DNA of 64,000 bases from Lingula anatina (taxonomy: Eukaryota > Brachiopoda > Lingulata > Lingulida > Lingulidae): positions 138,991 to 202,990 of the forward strand of contig NW_019775426.1 in the NCBI RefSeq assembly GCF_001039355.2, written 5' to 3'. A program made the position numbers and the translations under genes. The notes beneath the pieces were generated by a model. That model was not told the origin of the DNA, made no database searches, and saw only the letters and a program-made list of their open reading frames with translations. Below are positions 39,001 to 50,301 of this stretch, piece by piece. Numbering within the stretch: position 1 is the stretch's first letter; the number at the start of each line of letters is the position of its first letter.

Positions 39001-42000
39001 GACTTTGGACTATAGTTCAAAAAAAAAAACTGGATTTTTCAAAGATGTTGGTCCAATCAGACGAGTGAATTACTCATAACTGTTGTAATTTAATTTACAA
39101 TTTGTAGTTTTCATTTTCAGAGGAGTAAAAAAATTCATTTGGACTAGGTCTTTTTGTCAGAGTGACCAGTGAACTGATTTGAATACAGTGCATGTATTAG
39201 ATGTCTTAAATACATTGAGGCAGTTGACTGTAGCAAATACTACAAATTTTAAAAAAAGTACTGATCACTGTCTTTCTCAATGCTGATACCCTTGTGTTTT
39301 TTTAATTGATGGAATTGCACACATAACTGACTTATCTACACTACATTAACAACAGAAAAACAACTGTGTCCATTATCACATTTGTCCAAATTTGCAAAAT
39401 ATAAACTAAAACAAATATGTTCTCTCACAAGCAATAAATTCTGAACAATAGTGTCCATACAATCAACAGTATACATATTACACAAGATGTTTACCTGTCT
39501 CTGTTTATCCAATACACAATGGTAGGTCACCAAGCTTGCCAGAACTGGGAAGATATAGGAGTGGAACTCTGATTTGGAGAACTTTTGCGGAGTCTCTCGC
39601 AGCTTCTCTGGGAGGCCAAGGTTACGATCGCTCACCATAGCACACAGTTTCCGGCTCATGCTTTCAACATAATCACTTGCAGCAAGCACTAGGGTTTTGT
39701 TTTGAAGGAGCAGGCAGAGACCTTCTAGGACTACCCTCAGGACCCTCCAATCTTTTTCCTGTCATATTAAAATGGTAAAAAAAGTCAACTGTGTCTAAAG
39801 AGACTTTTTATTACCTATGAGGTATGAAGTTTCAATCCTTTGTCAAAAACAANCATTTGGACTAGGTCCTTTTTTGTCAGAGTGACCAGTGAACTGATTT
39901 GAATACAGTGCATGTATTAGATGTCTTAAATACATTGAGGCAGTTGACTGTAGCAAATACTACAAATTTTAAAAAAGTACTGATCACTGTCTTTCTCAAT
40001 GCTGATACCCTTGTGTTTTTTAATTGATGGAATTGCACACATAACTGACTTATCTACACTACATTAACAACAGAAAAACAACTGTGTCCATTATCACATT
40101 TGTCCAAATTTGCAAAATATAAACTAAAACAAATATGTTCTCTCACAAGCAATAAATTCTGAACAATAGTGTCCATACAATCAACAGTATACATATTACA
40201 CAAGATGTTTACCTGTCTCTGTTTATCCAATACACAATGGTAGGTCACCAAGCTTGCCAGAACTGGGAAGATATAGGAGTGGAACTCTGATTTGGAGAAC
40301 TTTTGCGGAGTCTCTCGCAGCTTCTCTGGGAGGCCAAGGTTACGATCGCTCACCATAGCACACAGTTTCCGGCTCATGCTTTCAACATAATCACTTGCAG
40401 CAAGCACTAGGGTTTTGTTTTGAAGGAGCAGGCAGAGACCTTCTAGGACTACCCTCAGGACCCTCCAATCTTTTTCCTGTCATATTAAAATGGTAAAAAA
40501 AGTCAACTGTGTCTAAAGAGACTTTTTATTACCTATGAGGTATGAAGTTTCAATCCTTTGTCAAAAACAATCACAGGTTTAATCTCTTTTAAGAAGATCG
40601 ACTTCCTTTACATGTCTACACAAGAGGTGATGCAAAACCTATTTCACCAAAACAAAATGGTCAACTTTGCTGATATCTTGACGCAAGTGTCACTCTCTCA
40701 CAGTCAGGTAAAAAGTACAAATCTGGAAAAATTGTTTTCAATCCACACACCAGATTACACATGAAAAAAATAAAACATCCAGAAATACTTACAAACTCCA
40801 GGCAACAGTTGAACATTGAGAAGGCCTGTGTATACTGCAGCACTGTGGAATTAAAGGGGGCAATAACAGGGGAAGGTGCCGCACTGCTGGCAGGACTCAC
40901 TCTACTGTTTCTGCGTTCAGACACATCTCTACAGACATATAGGAAAACCAATCTCATTAATCTTTAATTTTTTAAAATCTTTTTTCAATGAATACTATAT
41001 ACTTCAGAACATCTGGCAATCATTTTATACTACACATTGGCATTCAAACTCTACCTTGGACCTAAATATAGAAGGACNGACTCTACTGAGATAAAATGAA
41101 AGACATTTTATTTCTTAGTTCAGGTTTATGAAAACAATATGCCTTGAAAAATGGTCAACAAAATTTGCTTTTGTTTTTCTACCTCATCTTTTTATGCTCA
41201 TCAGAGTAGCTTTACCATCTGTAATCTGAGGAGAGAATTAGAAAAGATACCTGTAGTCACACTGCATAAAATAACTGTATTTTCTCTTGTTTTGTGTAAA
41301 GGGCTCTATCAATCCAAGGCGATGGAGGGCATCAGCTCTAAGGCTAAGGAAGCACTGAAAAATCTGAAATTTGAGGCATAAATCTAAAAGATATTATAAA
41401 GCACTATGCTTCTAGTGTCAATAATTTGAATAAACCCTTCAGTACTGTAACTTTTAACAAATAATGTATGTCAGAATCTATATGACAATTTAGATGTTAT
41501 ATATAAATTCTGAAAAATGTAACATCCGTACCATGAGTCTTATTGCAGTGGAGGACTCAGTGTTGAAGTTTTGGCTGTAGTGGTCTTGCAGGTGACTGAT
41601 CAGCAGCTCATATGCCTTTACTGCATGACTGGAGGGGAGGCTGAACATCTTTGTCTATAAGAAACAAAATAATGTAATGACCGGTTTCATATGACACTGA
41701 CTGTGGCTGATCAAGATATATCATAGTGGAATTTACATTTTAAATAATATATTTTAATCAAATAGCCATACTTATTCTATCAAGCTGCAGGGAAAGATGT
41801 GTGAACAAATTATGGTGATTCTGTCATCTGCCATCACTTTCACTATGCACATCTGAAATGTGTGACTGAAGTTTTCCTTGAAGCAAAGAACTATTATTAT
41901 AATAGTATGATTCTAAAAGATGTTCCCTTTTTTTCACACTCCTTTTACCTTTTTTCACACTCCTTCTACCTATAATAAAACACCTATCTTTTCGGATATT

Positions 42001-45000
42001 TAGATATTTACCTTAAATATATCCACCAATCCAAAAACAGCTGTTTTGATGTCTTCTGGACAGCAATCCTCTCTCATGCACAGCCCTTCAGACTCCTTGG
42101 CAAGTGATGAAGAAGATATGGTCTTCTGTCGGGGTCTCTGGACAACCTAGTGCAATCACAAAAGATAGTTTAGATAGAATGTTTTAAAGAGCATGTTAAA
42201 ATGTTAAAATTCTAAAATCTGTTAACATATTAACTTTGTATTAACCATTCCTTCACTGACTCACTTTAATAAAGTTCTCTTTTTTTTTTTTAGTGAAATA
42301 GGTTTTTCATTGTCTATTGTGTAATGATGACAGAAAAGGTAAACATAGAAGAGTCAGCCATGATTGAGTCAGTAGTGTGATCAAGAACCTTTGATGAAGG
42401 GACAAAATGTCAAACCTCATCGTAAGAAAACATGATCTGTCTCTTTACAACCTAGTTTCTTTTTCATCACATTTTTAAATGATCGAGATCCCTCGTTCCT
42501 CACCTTTTCTATTAGGGCCAAAATCTCCATACACCTGGGGGAGGAGCAACCCAGAGCCAGGTTAACTAGAAGCTGTGTGGCTAGTACTCGCACTTCAGGG
42601 TCACTGTCAGATTCAATGTGGCCCAGGTGAGGCAGCACTGCTTCTTTCACCAGATCATCCTAAAATGTAATAACTTGTAAATGTACTTTGCAAATATTTT
42701 ACACTGGTGTTTCTACTGTATATAATACCATTACAGAGTGCTCATAAGCTACAGGTCATCTAAATCTTGGTATTGACATAACATGAACTGTTAGTTGGGA
42801 GAAATAGGCAAATGTCCAGTATATTTTAAAGAATGGGATCAATCCATAAGAAAATCAAATACAGACAAGGACAATTTTGACAGGAAATATTACAAAACAA
42901 GGATTGGAAGGTTTCTGCCTAAAATTTAAAAAAATTATGAATAGTTAAATATTAATAACATACCTCATAAAGCTGTTTGTTCTTACTGATAATATCTGCC
43001 AGAACATCCAGGGCCTTCAGTCGTATCTTGGTTCTGGTGTCCTGTCTGTAGCAAAAAATACAAAATTAAGTAAAAAAAAATCATTATTATGTACTTAACT
43101 TCAGTATCTCTGAACTAAACTGCAGTGATTAAAATTTTATTTTACTTTAATCAGACAATTAGAACATATCCAAAGGGATCTAAAGAAACAAGTATTTAGT
43201 TATATCAAAACACTGATTCTATCTCCAACCATAATATAAAAATACCATCAGAATGATGCTTGTTTTTTCATCTAATCAACTACCAGAAATCATTCCTTTA
43301 AAAGGGAAGGGGCGGCAAAAAGATCTAATTAGCTGGTAAAAACCACTTGGCACTCTTTTCAGGAAAATAGTTCAACATAATATCTCAGAAGTACCTAAAA
43401 TACTTTTCCATAAGAACATAGATGTTTCTTATCCAGTCTTCTTTGGCAGGGTGAATTGACTGGGCCCTGAACATTATTAGCAATAACACTGAGTGTTCCT
43501 GAAATGGAACATATAACAGGTGTGATAATTACTCCAATATAAGTATGAAACTGATCCCAGGACTTGTGGAAGGTCATAATGACATTAGCTTGAAGTGTTT
43601 TGAGTCAGATGAAAATCTTGAAAACGTTAATGATAAATGTTTTGACTTCATATTAAAATGACTCCCCAAATATAAAATAATAATCCTAATAATTTTCCTA
43701 ACTACAACTCACGGGTTGTGAATGTATCATTCATTGTTCAGGTTTGCTTGGTTGAGCACCTTCATTAAAATTGAGAAAAACATCTTTTGCTATCAAATAT
43801 GATGACTATGAATATAGGAATAAAACCTACACAAAATCAATATAAATTCACAAATCTGACAAATTTCAATAAAAAACATCATATAAGGAAAACACACTGT
43901 AATGCTTCAGCAAATATCCAGTTGGCTTTCATGATAAACAAATTAAGACAAAAGCAAAAAATCTTACTGGTCTTTTTGTGGCACATTTCTCAATGATATT
44001 AAAGAAAGTTGAGGTTGACCCATGATATTGTTGCTCTTCATACAGGTTCTCTATGGTGGACAGGATGTCATGGAGTTTACTGGTCACTGCAGCCTCGTGA
44101 ACAATCACAGTCTAAAATGAAGAGAGACAGGATACAATTGTGTGTAGAGGTGAGGTGATATGCATGTAAATTAATGTCACCCTCATAGGCTAAACTACAA
44201 TGGTTTATTACTGAGGGCAGTATTAAAAAAAACAATAAACAAATGTACTCCTTGTAAATTACTGCATAGTATGTGATCTTGCTATAAAGAAACTAAACTC
44301 TCACCATTCATTCAATTTAATCCTATCACGTGAAAACTAGGCATTCCAACCTGATCAACTGTTCTGTAACAGTATACCACCTTCTCTAATTACCTGGGTT
44401 AGCTCTAACATGTATTCAAGAATCTCCAGTATAATATCCCATGCCACCAGTTGCAGCTCTTTTCCATACTTCTTTACCAGCCTCTCCAGTGACAGCACCA
44501 CTTCAAAGGCAACCAGGGCGTGCTTGCACTGCAAGGCCTTGGGAATAAAATCAGGGGAATAATCACTGTATTAAGTACATAATTACCAAATATAATTACC
44601 AAAACCGTAATTACTTTAAATTTTTAAACTTCTCACTTAAACGTAATCTTTAACTTTTTCAAGATTTCAAGATTTATCACTTTAAGATACTGACAAAAAT
44701 GCATTTTCTGACTTTTAGACTACATATTTTCAGCAAAAAAACAATTAAGCACTGCTTTATGGAAAATTACTAATGTATTCTCTTTAAACATATAGAGACA
44801 CAACTGTATACCTCACTAGTTCATAACACCAGAAAAACTGAAAAACAGTGACTCCATTCACCCTGAGCACAAAGCCATCGAAACATTATGCAAACAAATA
44901 TCAAGTGCCACAGAAAAAAAAAGTCAGTTTGTTTACCTACCTGTAGAAATGAAGGTAATACAGAGGAAGGGGTGTGCTTAAGTGATGTAACTTTTTTGGA

Positions 45001-48000
45001 TCCCCAAAGTGCCATTCCAACAAAGAAAACAGCTCCCCTCAGAAGACTGACATCGTGAAGGTTTCGACTAAAAGATGGAAGAATATAAGCCTAAAATAAC
45101 TAGTCACTTTTAATAGTCAAACTTTCACAGGGTAATCTATTGTATCTCCCACATATTTATCAAATGGAGCCATGGGGATTTTCTTCATAATAACTGAGAT
45201 GTTTCCATCTGGGTAAATGCCCTCAATTAATGAATCACACAAATTGTGGTCAGATATACAGAGTACTGTTCTGATCATCTTCTCCCCAGCAAAAGCCAAC
45301 AATTCCAAACTTCTGTGTCTTAGACTGCATTCCCATAGATTTAGATCGATCCATCTAGATCGACCTAACTCCCTGGGGGTTTCAAGCTAAATTGATGTCA
45401 GCCGAGTGTGCACGGTAGTTATTTACCCCCTTACAGCTTTCAGTAGGCAGGACAGATGCTTAAGCTGGCTAAGCTGACAGTAATCTAGTGAGACCCCCCA
45501 CAGGGATAGATCGATCTAAAATCTGTGGGAATGGAGTCTTACTTGTCTTGCAGTATGCAGCACATGGTGTATATCCCACTGTGGCCAAGATGGGTGCCCA
45601 GCAAGTTCCTCATCAGCTAAAAATCAAAAACATGTGGTGACATAGACTGTAGTACTCCTTTCAAAAAAGCTAGGCATAGGATACAGTGAATTTAAATTGA
45701 AAAAAAGGAAATACAGGATCCATAAGAAACCTGCACAGGAAACTACATAACAATAAATAATGGTTAGTAAGTTTTTTAATGTTTTTTAGGTCTTATGCCA
45801 CCTCCAATAATAATTTGAAACACTGTGACAAAATAGAATGGATGTTGTAAATATCCATTTAGTATGAAAAAAAAAATTTTATTTGATCTGTAAATACTTA
45901 CACGGAAATATATTCATTGTTTAGATCCTTACTTTTTGACATCTTGTTGATTGTTTCATCTAGGTGTCAATCAATAGCAACATCGCAACTAAATTAAAAA
46001 AAAAAAAACTCAAATCCAAACCATCCTGGACATGGTACATATAATTCCCTCCTTACCTTCCAACTTGTTTGGCAGAATTTCTCCACGTTGACAGACCTGC
46101 ACAGCGCCTCAATGAAGTAGTACAGAGAATCAGATGGCAGAAAACTGTAGCAAACAACAGTGTCTAGTACTTGCAGGCAGAGCTGAAAAAATAAAATAAG
46201 CCCCATGGCAGATAAACTTTCAAGGCCTACTAAGTAAAGAAATTTAGATTTTGTGCATGGATATTCAAAACTGAAAATTTCTCAGATATCTTTTTCTCAA
46301 AATTTGTCAAAAACATCAATTTCTGAATTCATACTCTTTTCATGTATCAACTAACTAGCCACATTTAAATGTAGTGCTAACATATATGCATAACAACCAA
46401 GTGGTTTATGTTAACACTTACATCAATATTCTCTTCTGATTTTGACCTGTTTGCCACCACACATGTATACCTGCATAGCAAAATATGTACAATGCTTATA
46501 CATGTATAAAATACATAACATCTGTGGTTCTTCTATACCTTATCAATATCTGAGTATAAGTATTCTCTTTTAATTCAAGCAAGCTCCCAACCAACCATTT
46601 TAAAGGGTCAAGAAATTATCAAGCACATGGGTTCATGTACAGTAGGACTGCCTTTAGTGTAGTATTTCAAACTAAATGGAGAATTCAAATTGGGAAAAAT
46701 ATGAATTCACTAGATCATTCTGTCTTTACAAACCTGACAAGTCCCGAGACTACATCCTGGTCCAAGTATGCAGCATTGAATTTGATAGCATTAATCAACA
46801 GCTGCAGAAATTCAGCCACTTTGGAGAAGGTAATCAGTTCAGGCATCCATTTCAACAGAAAGGGCCCCGTCTCCTCCTCAAAGTAGGTCAAATCCTTCCC
46901 ATTGTCGCTTAACACGATGAAAAGCTCCAGTCTGAAATAAAATTAAGTTAAATTAAATTAATAAAATTAAGACATCAAATTCAGGCAGCTTGCCAAAACA
47001 GATATTTGCAGACACAAATCTGAGTTAATAACTTGTAAGTTTTGATTGAGGTTTGATTCAAATTGTTCTGCCTAAGTTTTACTACAAAATAATTACCCAA
47101 GTCTGCAGTAAGGATTTGCAGTAGTCTAACATGACCTACAAAGATTATGACACTTGTTTAATATCCAACAATTCTGTTAAAATCAATTTATCAAAAGAAG
47201 ACACTGCCTATCTAAAAACAATTTACCTTTCTGCCAAATCTTCTGGGATGGCATGGTTAACAATTACACGAAAGAAGTGGGCACGCATTATCCCCAAGTT
47301 TTTATACTGGAAATAAAACAACTGAAAAATTTGCAGACTGCAACAGTAAGCTTCTGATATAATACCTACCAGAAGTTGAATGGCTTAAATCATGTAGAAG
47401 AGGTATGAACTAGTATAAAATAATGTTTTTCTGAAGAAAAGTTCTGTAACAGTTAACAGATTTTATAGTTTATTTTAATGTTCATTTACAATCATAGGTC
47501 CCATAGCTATATAAGAGTCAAAAAGATCAAAATACCTGATGAAATAACAAAATTAACTGAGATTCTGCAGTTTTCTAAATAATACTAAACCTAAAAAATT
47601 CAATCAGTCCTATACAACTTATTATATCACATGTATAAATTTTCATGTTGGCTTTTATTTGTGGATATGAGTGTATACATACCTGTCCTTTAATCAAACA
47701 AATGACAAACTTCATGGCAATGTGCCGGTTTTCTGTGGTTACATGGGGCTGTAATAGGTCAGCAATGGTCAACCAGAGAGTTTCAACTGCATTCTGAAAC
47801 AAAAACACACATTTCACGTGGTGAAGTTCTTAAGTTGTGGGCAATTCAGAAAGAAGTTATACATATTAATTTAAGGTCTTTGTATCAAAAGAACAGTGGT
47901 AAGTCTCTCTGCATATATGTATATTGTTGAGTCGGACGTAGAAGTGGAGAGCATTATCAAAAGTTTAGAGTGTAAATTATTCACTTGATATGGATAGGTT

Positions 48001-48572
48001 GCTAAAATAAAATGGATCATGTTTGAGGTAAAAGTATGTGGAAACCACCCTTACTGGCTCCAGCTCTTTTTCTTGGACCTCTTTGGACAAATCTCTTATC
48101 ATCTTCATTCTGTTGTTAGCTGGACTCTCTGAACTTATTTCCTTAAATAAAAAAATCCATTAAAGGAAAAAAGTTATCATATTAAATAAGAATCATGTAA
48201 GCCATCAAGATGACTTTGGAAATTAACAAGAAGCTTAGTATTCTCTGTTATATATGCATTATCAATTCCTGGATTTATCTTTAAATTATTCAAAAATAGT
48301 GTTCAGATACCAGTATGTGAATTCTCTTTAAGCCAAAAATTAATTTCTAATTTGTAATCCTATCTGAAATAATTCATTATCACTTTGCTCTTCTACATGT
48401 GTTAATTCCACTAATTTCAAGGAATCTGCTATACCTTGAGGAGTTCTGCAGTGAAAATGAACTCCCTGCTTGGAGGGCGTATTCCAGGTCCATGTCCTGT
48501 CCCACTCTTAGAGAAGCCTAAGAAATGTTTTAGTCTGTCCAGCTTGGACTCTTCCGGTTTTCCTGATGCCAT
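29075..48572 (-). CDS. TSC2: TSC2 (tuberin), near complete; 34 coding exons recovered, one apparently missing
   Basis: Tuberin with hamartin (and TBC1D7) forms the GAP for Rheb that restrains mTORC1. Exons in order: 48435-48572, 48055-48141, 47683-47793, 47227-47306, 46734-46931, 46422-46470, 46057-46182, 45543-45616, 44941-45067, 44394-44537, 43968-44111, 43395-43498, 42964-43045, 42504-42659, 42012-42146, 41532-41654, gap, 40793-40926, 40213-40476 (duplicated at 39495-39758), 38724-38916, 38262-38355, 37871-37973, 37320-37438, 36870-37055, 34213-34673, 33549-33908, 32916-33026, 32441-32622, 31770-32180, 31443-31529, 31020-31206, 30466-30605, 30139-30217, 29705-29796, 29075-29254. Hallmarks are [28 protein letters not shown], the RRPRGHT Akt-type site, [24 protein letters not shown], and [17 protein letters not shown], which holds the expected GAP-domain catalytic Asn. 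It ends in VNEDFTEFV. The recovered sum is 5,261 nt (1,753 codons plus 2 nt); human is 1,807 aa. The ATG at 48572 aligns with the human start. Confidence 0.96.
29884..30034 (+). repeat. Interspersed repeat family, copy A (TSC2 intron)
   Basis: This copy shares ACCTATGAGGCATGACATT, then a CTTCAT...CAAAA block and TTACACAAG...ACCTATTTCAC, with copies at 40512-40655 (same strand) and 42292-42422 (opposite strand). An unrelated poly-T stretch interrupts it. The family is not recognised. Confidence 0.65.
35089..35950. repeat. Three-unit tandem repeat (about 280-300 bp each) in a TSC2 intron
   Basis: Units at about 35089-35390, 35391-35672 and 35673-35950 each contain TTTCCATGAAATGCATTAA, ACAGCTTGTTAGCAGC and TTGTTGAGATGATATCAGAA (or close variants). 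They sit in the 2.2-kb intron between the exons at 36870 and 34673. Flanking stretches near 34,905-35,010 and 36,215-36,360 also resemble each other, so the expansion may be larger and older. No ORF runs through the units. Confidence 0.88.
36022..36049 (+). repeat. (GT)n microsatellite
   Basis: Fourteen GT units lie in the TSC2 intron immediately after the three-unit tandem repeat. Confidence 0.95.
37531..37725 (+). repeat. Interspersed repeat pair, copy 1 (TSC2 intron)
   Basis: This stretch matches 41128-41300 over about 180 bp with clear divergence. Shared blocks are AAATTTGCTTTTGTTT, CATCTTTTTATGCTCATC, CTGAGGAGAGAATTAGAAA and ATAACTGTATTTTCTCTTGT. Ends are not sharply defined and no family was recognised. 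Confidence 0.8.
39136..40570. other. TSC2: 717-bp near-identical direct duplication around a single N, carrying a TSC2 exon
   Basis: Bases 39136-39852 and 39854-40570 match over 717 bp apart from homopolymer length differences and about one substitution. They are separated by one N at 39853. Each contains the same 264-bp TSC2 exon (39495-39758 and 40213-40476). The exon is a whole number of codons, so a gene predictor could include both and give an 88-residue duplicate. Vertebrate tuberin has one copy of this segment. The simplest reading is unmerged contig ends or haplotypes. Confidence 0.9.
40512..40655 (+). repeat. Interspersed repeat family, copy B (TSC2 intron)
   Basis: This copy has TTACCTATGAGGTATGAAG, TTTGTCAAAAACAA, and CACAAGAGG...AAACCTATTTCACC in the same order as copies at 29884 and 42422 (reverse). 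The left third is also present at 39797-39852 because of the assembly duplication. Confidence 0.65.
41078..41078. other. Single-N contig join
   Basis: One N separates GAAGGAC from GACTCTACTG. No duplication flanks it, unlike the Ns at 1364 and 39853. It lies in the TSC2 interval where one coding exon is missing, so real sequence has probably been lost here. Confidence 0.85.
41128..41300 (+). repeat. Interspersed repeat pair, copy 2 (TSC2 intron)
   Basis: Counterpart of 37531-37725. Immediately after it the plus strand holds a GC-richer open stretch ending in TAA at 41379-41381 ([19 protein letters not shown]), which is absent from copy 1. Confidence 0.8.
42292..42422 (-). repeat. Interspersed repeat family, copy C, inverted (TSC2 intron)
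   Basis: Read on the minus strand it gives GATGAGGTTTGACATTTTGT, CCCTTCATCAAAG, then ATTACACAATAGAC and AAACCTATTTCACTAAAA. This is the same block order as copies A and B. Confidence 0.65.
45323..45538. mobile_element. 216-bp MITE with TTA target duplication, Harbinger-like, abutting a TSC2 splice donor
   Basis: The ends are inverted copies of about 32 bp with few differences. The left reads GACTGCATTCCCATAGATTT, and the right reverse-complements to GACTCCATTCCCACAGATTT, both continuing into AGATCGATC. TTA flanks both sides (45320-45322 and 45539-45541). Three-base TWA duplications are typical of PIF/Harbinger, so the assignment is an inference from target site only. There is no transposase ORF. 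It occupies nearly half of the 475-bp TSC2 intron 45068-45542. Confidence 0.88.
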
Positions 48573-49475
48573 GTTATTTCAGGTTCTATCAGGTTGTTGG
48601 TACTTGGTAACAGCTGGAAATTAATTCAATATTTTAAATGGTATACAAACCAGCAGTACATAGCATACATGTAGTTTTTAAGATGAAATGGTGTTAAATA
48701 TGCTGACAGGTTGATGCTCAAAAAACTACACATCTACATGCAGAGCCAAAGTAAAGACAAGTAGGGGCTGATTGAGAGGTAGAAGTCTGGATACAGTGAC
48801 AGTAAACCTGCAGCTATGATGGCACTATCTTTTTTTTTCTTATTATTATATTTTTTATTTATTTTTTTTTTTTTCTTTTATTTATCATTTTTAAAAGTTT
48901 TTATTTGTGGAGAAAAAGAAAACATTTTATTTCAATCATTAATCTTATTTAAGGTTTAAAACCCATACTGGAGTCTACAATTCAATTAGGTAGATCGTAA
49001 TCCAAGCATTAGCTTTAAAACAACTGGCCCTCGATCATTGGTTTTGAAACAACAACTCGAAGAACCCAAGCAACAGATGTCTTAGCATGGAACATCACGC
49101 GATAGCAATGTTATTAACGTTTTTTGACACCCACTGCATGCTAGCAGAATCGTAGTAAAAAAAATCTAACGCATGTTTTCCCCTGCTAAGACAGCCGCCT
49201 TTAAGTAACATCAAAGTCAAAATACAGTGACTGAGTAGCTTAGGAGACTACTCTACAGATGAACTTGGCGACAAATAGGGAGCGGCAACTGGTCCATCTA
49301 AAATCTCCATTCACGTAAAATAACAGAATCTAAAATAACTTTACCAAACAGGCATATGCATTTTCATGAGACACCTTTTTGCTCGCTTTCCATTTACATC
49401 ACGGGACTTGACATCCCGCAGACACCATTTTGCGCACTACAACGGAATTACACCTGATGCGCATGAGACATTATA
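48573..49475 (-). promoter_or_regulatory. TSC2: TSC2 5'UTR, predicted non-coding first exon and promoter
   Basis: On the minus strand an acceptor (CTGATAG) lies at 48586, just upstream of the ATG, implying a non-coding first exon. A consensus donor (GTAAAG) ends a candidate exon at 49345. Upstream of it, at about 49,410-49,450, is GCGCAAAATGGTGTC, resembling a YY1 initiator-type site. TGCGCATG, part of an NRF1-like motif, is near 49,458. GC is higher than in surrounding DNA. The exact start is unknown. Confidence 0.45.
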
Positions 49476-49952
49476 ATCTCCAATATTGAAGAACTAAAGT
49501 AGTCAAGACACTTCAAAGAGTTTGACTTTGTTTAAACATTTGTACAGCCTTTCGAATTAGAAATGTCGATGTTTTAATTGCAAATTACAAGTTTAAGCAA
49601 TAAAAAACAGGTGGTGATTAGTTTACGGTGTGATTATTCAATCCGGAGATGGCCCAAGTCGTGTCAAGCCAAAAGATGGAAAACAACACTATTTTCCTGC
49701 CTTTTAACTTTATTCTATTTGAAAGCGTCGTAAAACTCAATCAGAATTTAGCAGCTTTAGAACTCGAGTTTATTCATAATATTTTTCGTAAAACAGCCAA
49801 AATTCTACATTTTACCAGACACGGGAGGGGGGAGTTGAGGACATAGGCCTATTTCAAGTCGCCTTTCATTCAACTTTTAGCAATTAAAATAACGGCCGAG
49901 CACCCAATAATGATTGGACTTGATTAGCTTTTCTAAACCCCTATGCTGTAAG

Positions 49953-50010
49953 ACTCTCTCTCTCTCTCTCCCTCTCTCTCTCTCTCTCTCCTCCTCCTCC
50001 TCCTCCTCTG
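49953..50010 (+). repeat. (CT)n and (CTC)n microsatellite
   Basis: A CT-dinucleotide run passes into a short TCC trinucleotide run. Confidence 0.95.
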
Positions 50011-50253
50011 TATACCTAGATGTAGGTCTACTTCAGATAATTGTCAATTTTCCACACACATTTTTTTTACATGGTCACAGTATAGATTCCACTATCTTTA
50101 AGGTAGATGTCTCAAATCAAAAGTACAAATCCGATAATCCTCAACTGATGACCTCGTTAAAATTTGTCACATGATCCCGTAGGATGGCAGATGTTGCGCT
50201 TGGAGGCTTTGTGAAGGGCATTTTCATTATACCAAAAATAAGGACTGCTTTGG

Positions 50254-50257
<4 letters not shown>

Positions 50258-50301
<44 letters not shown>
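50258..50301 (+). repeat. (TTA)n microsatellite
   Basis: About 14 ATT units in intergenic DNA. Confidence 0.96.
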
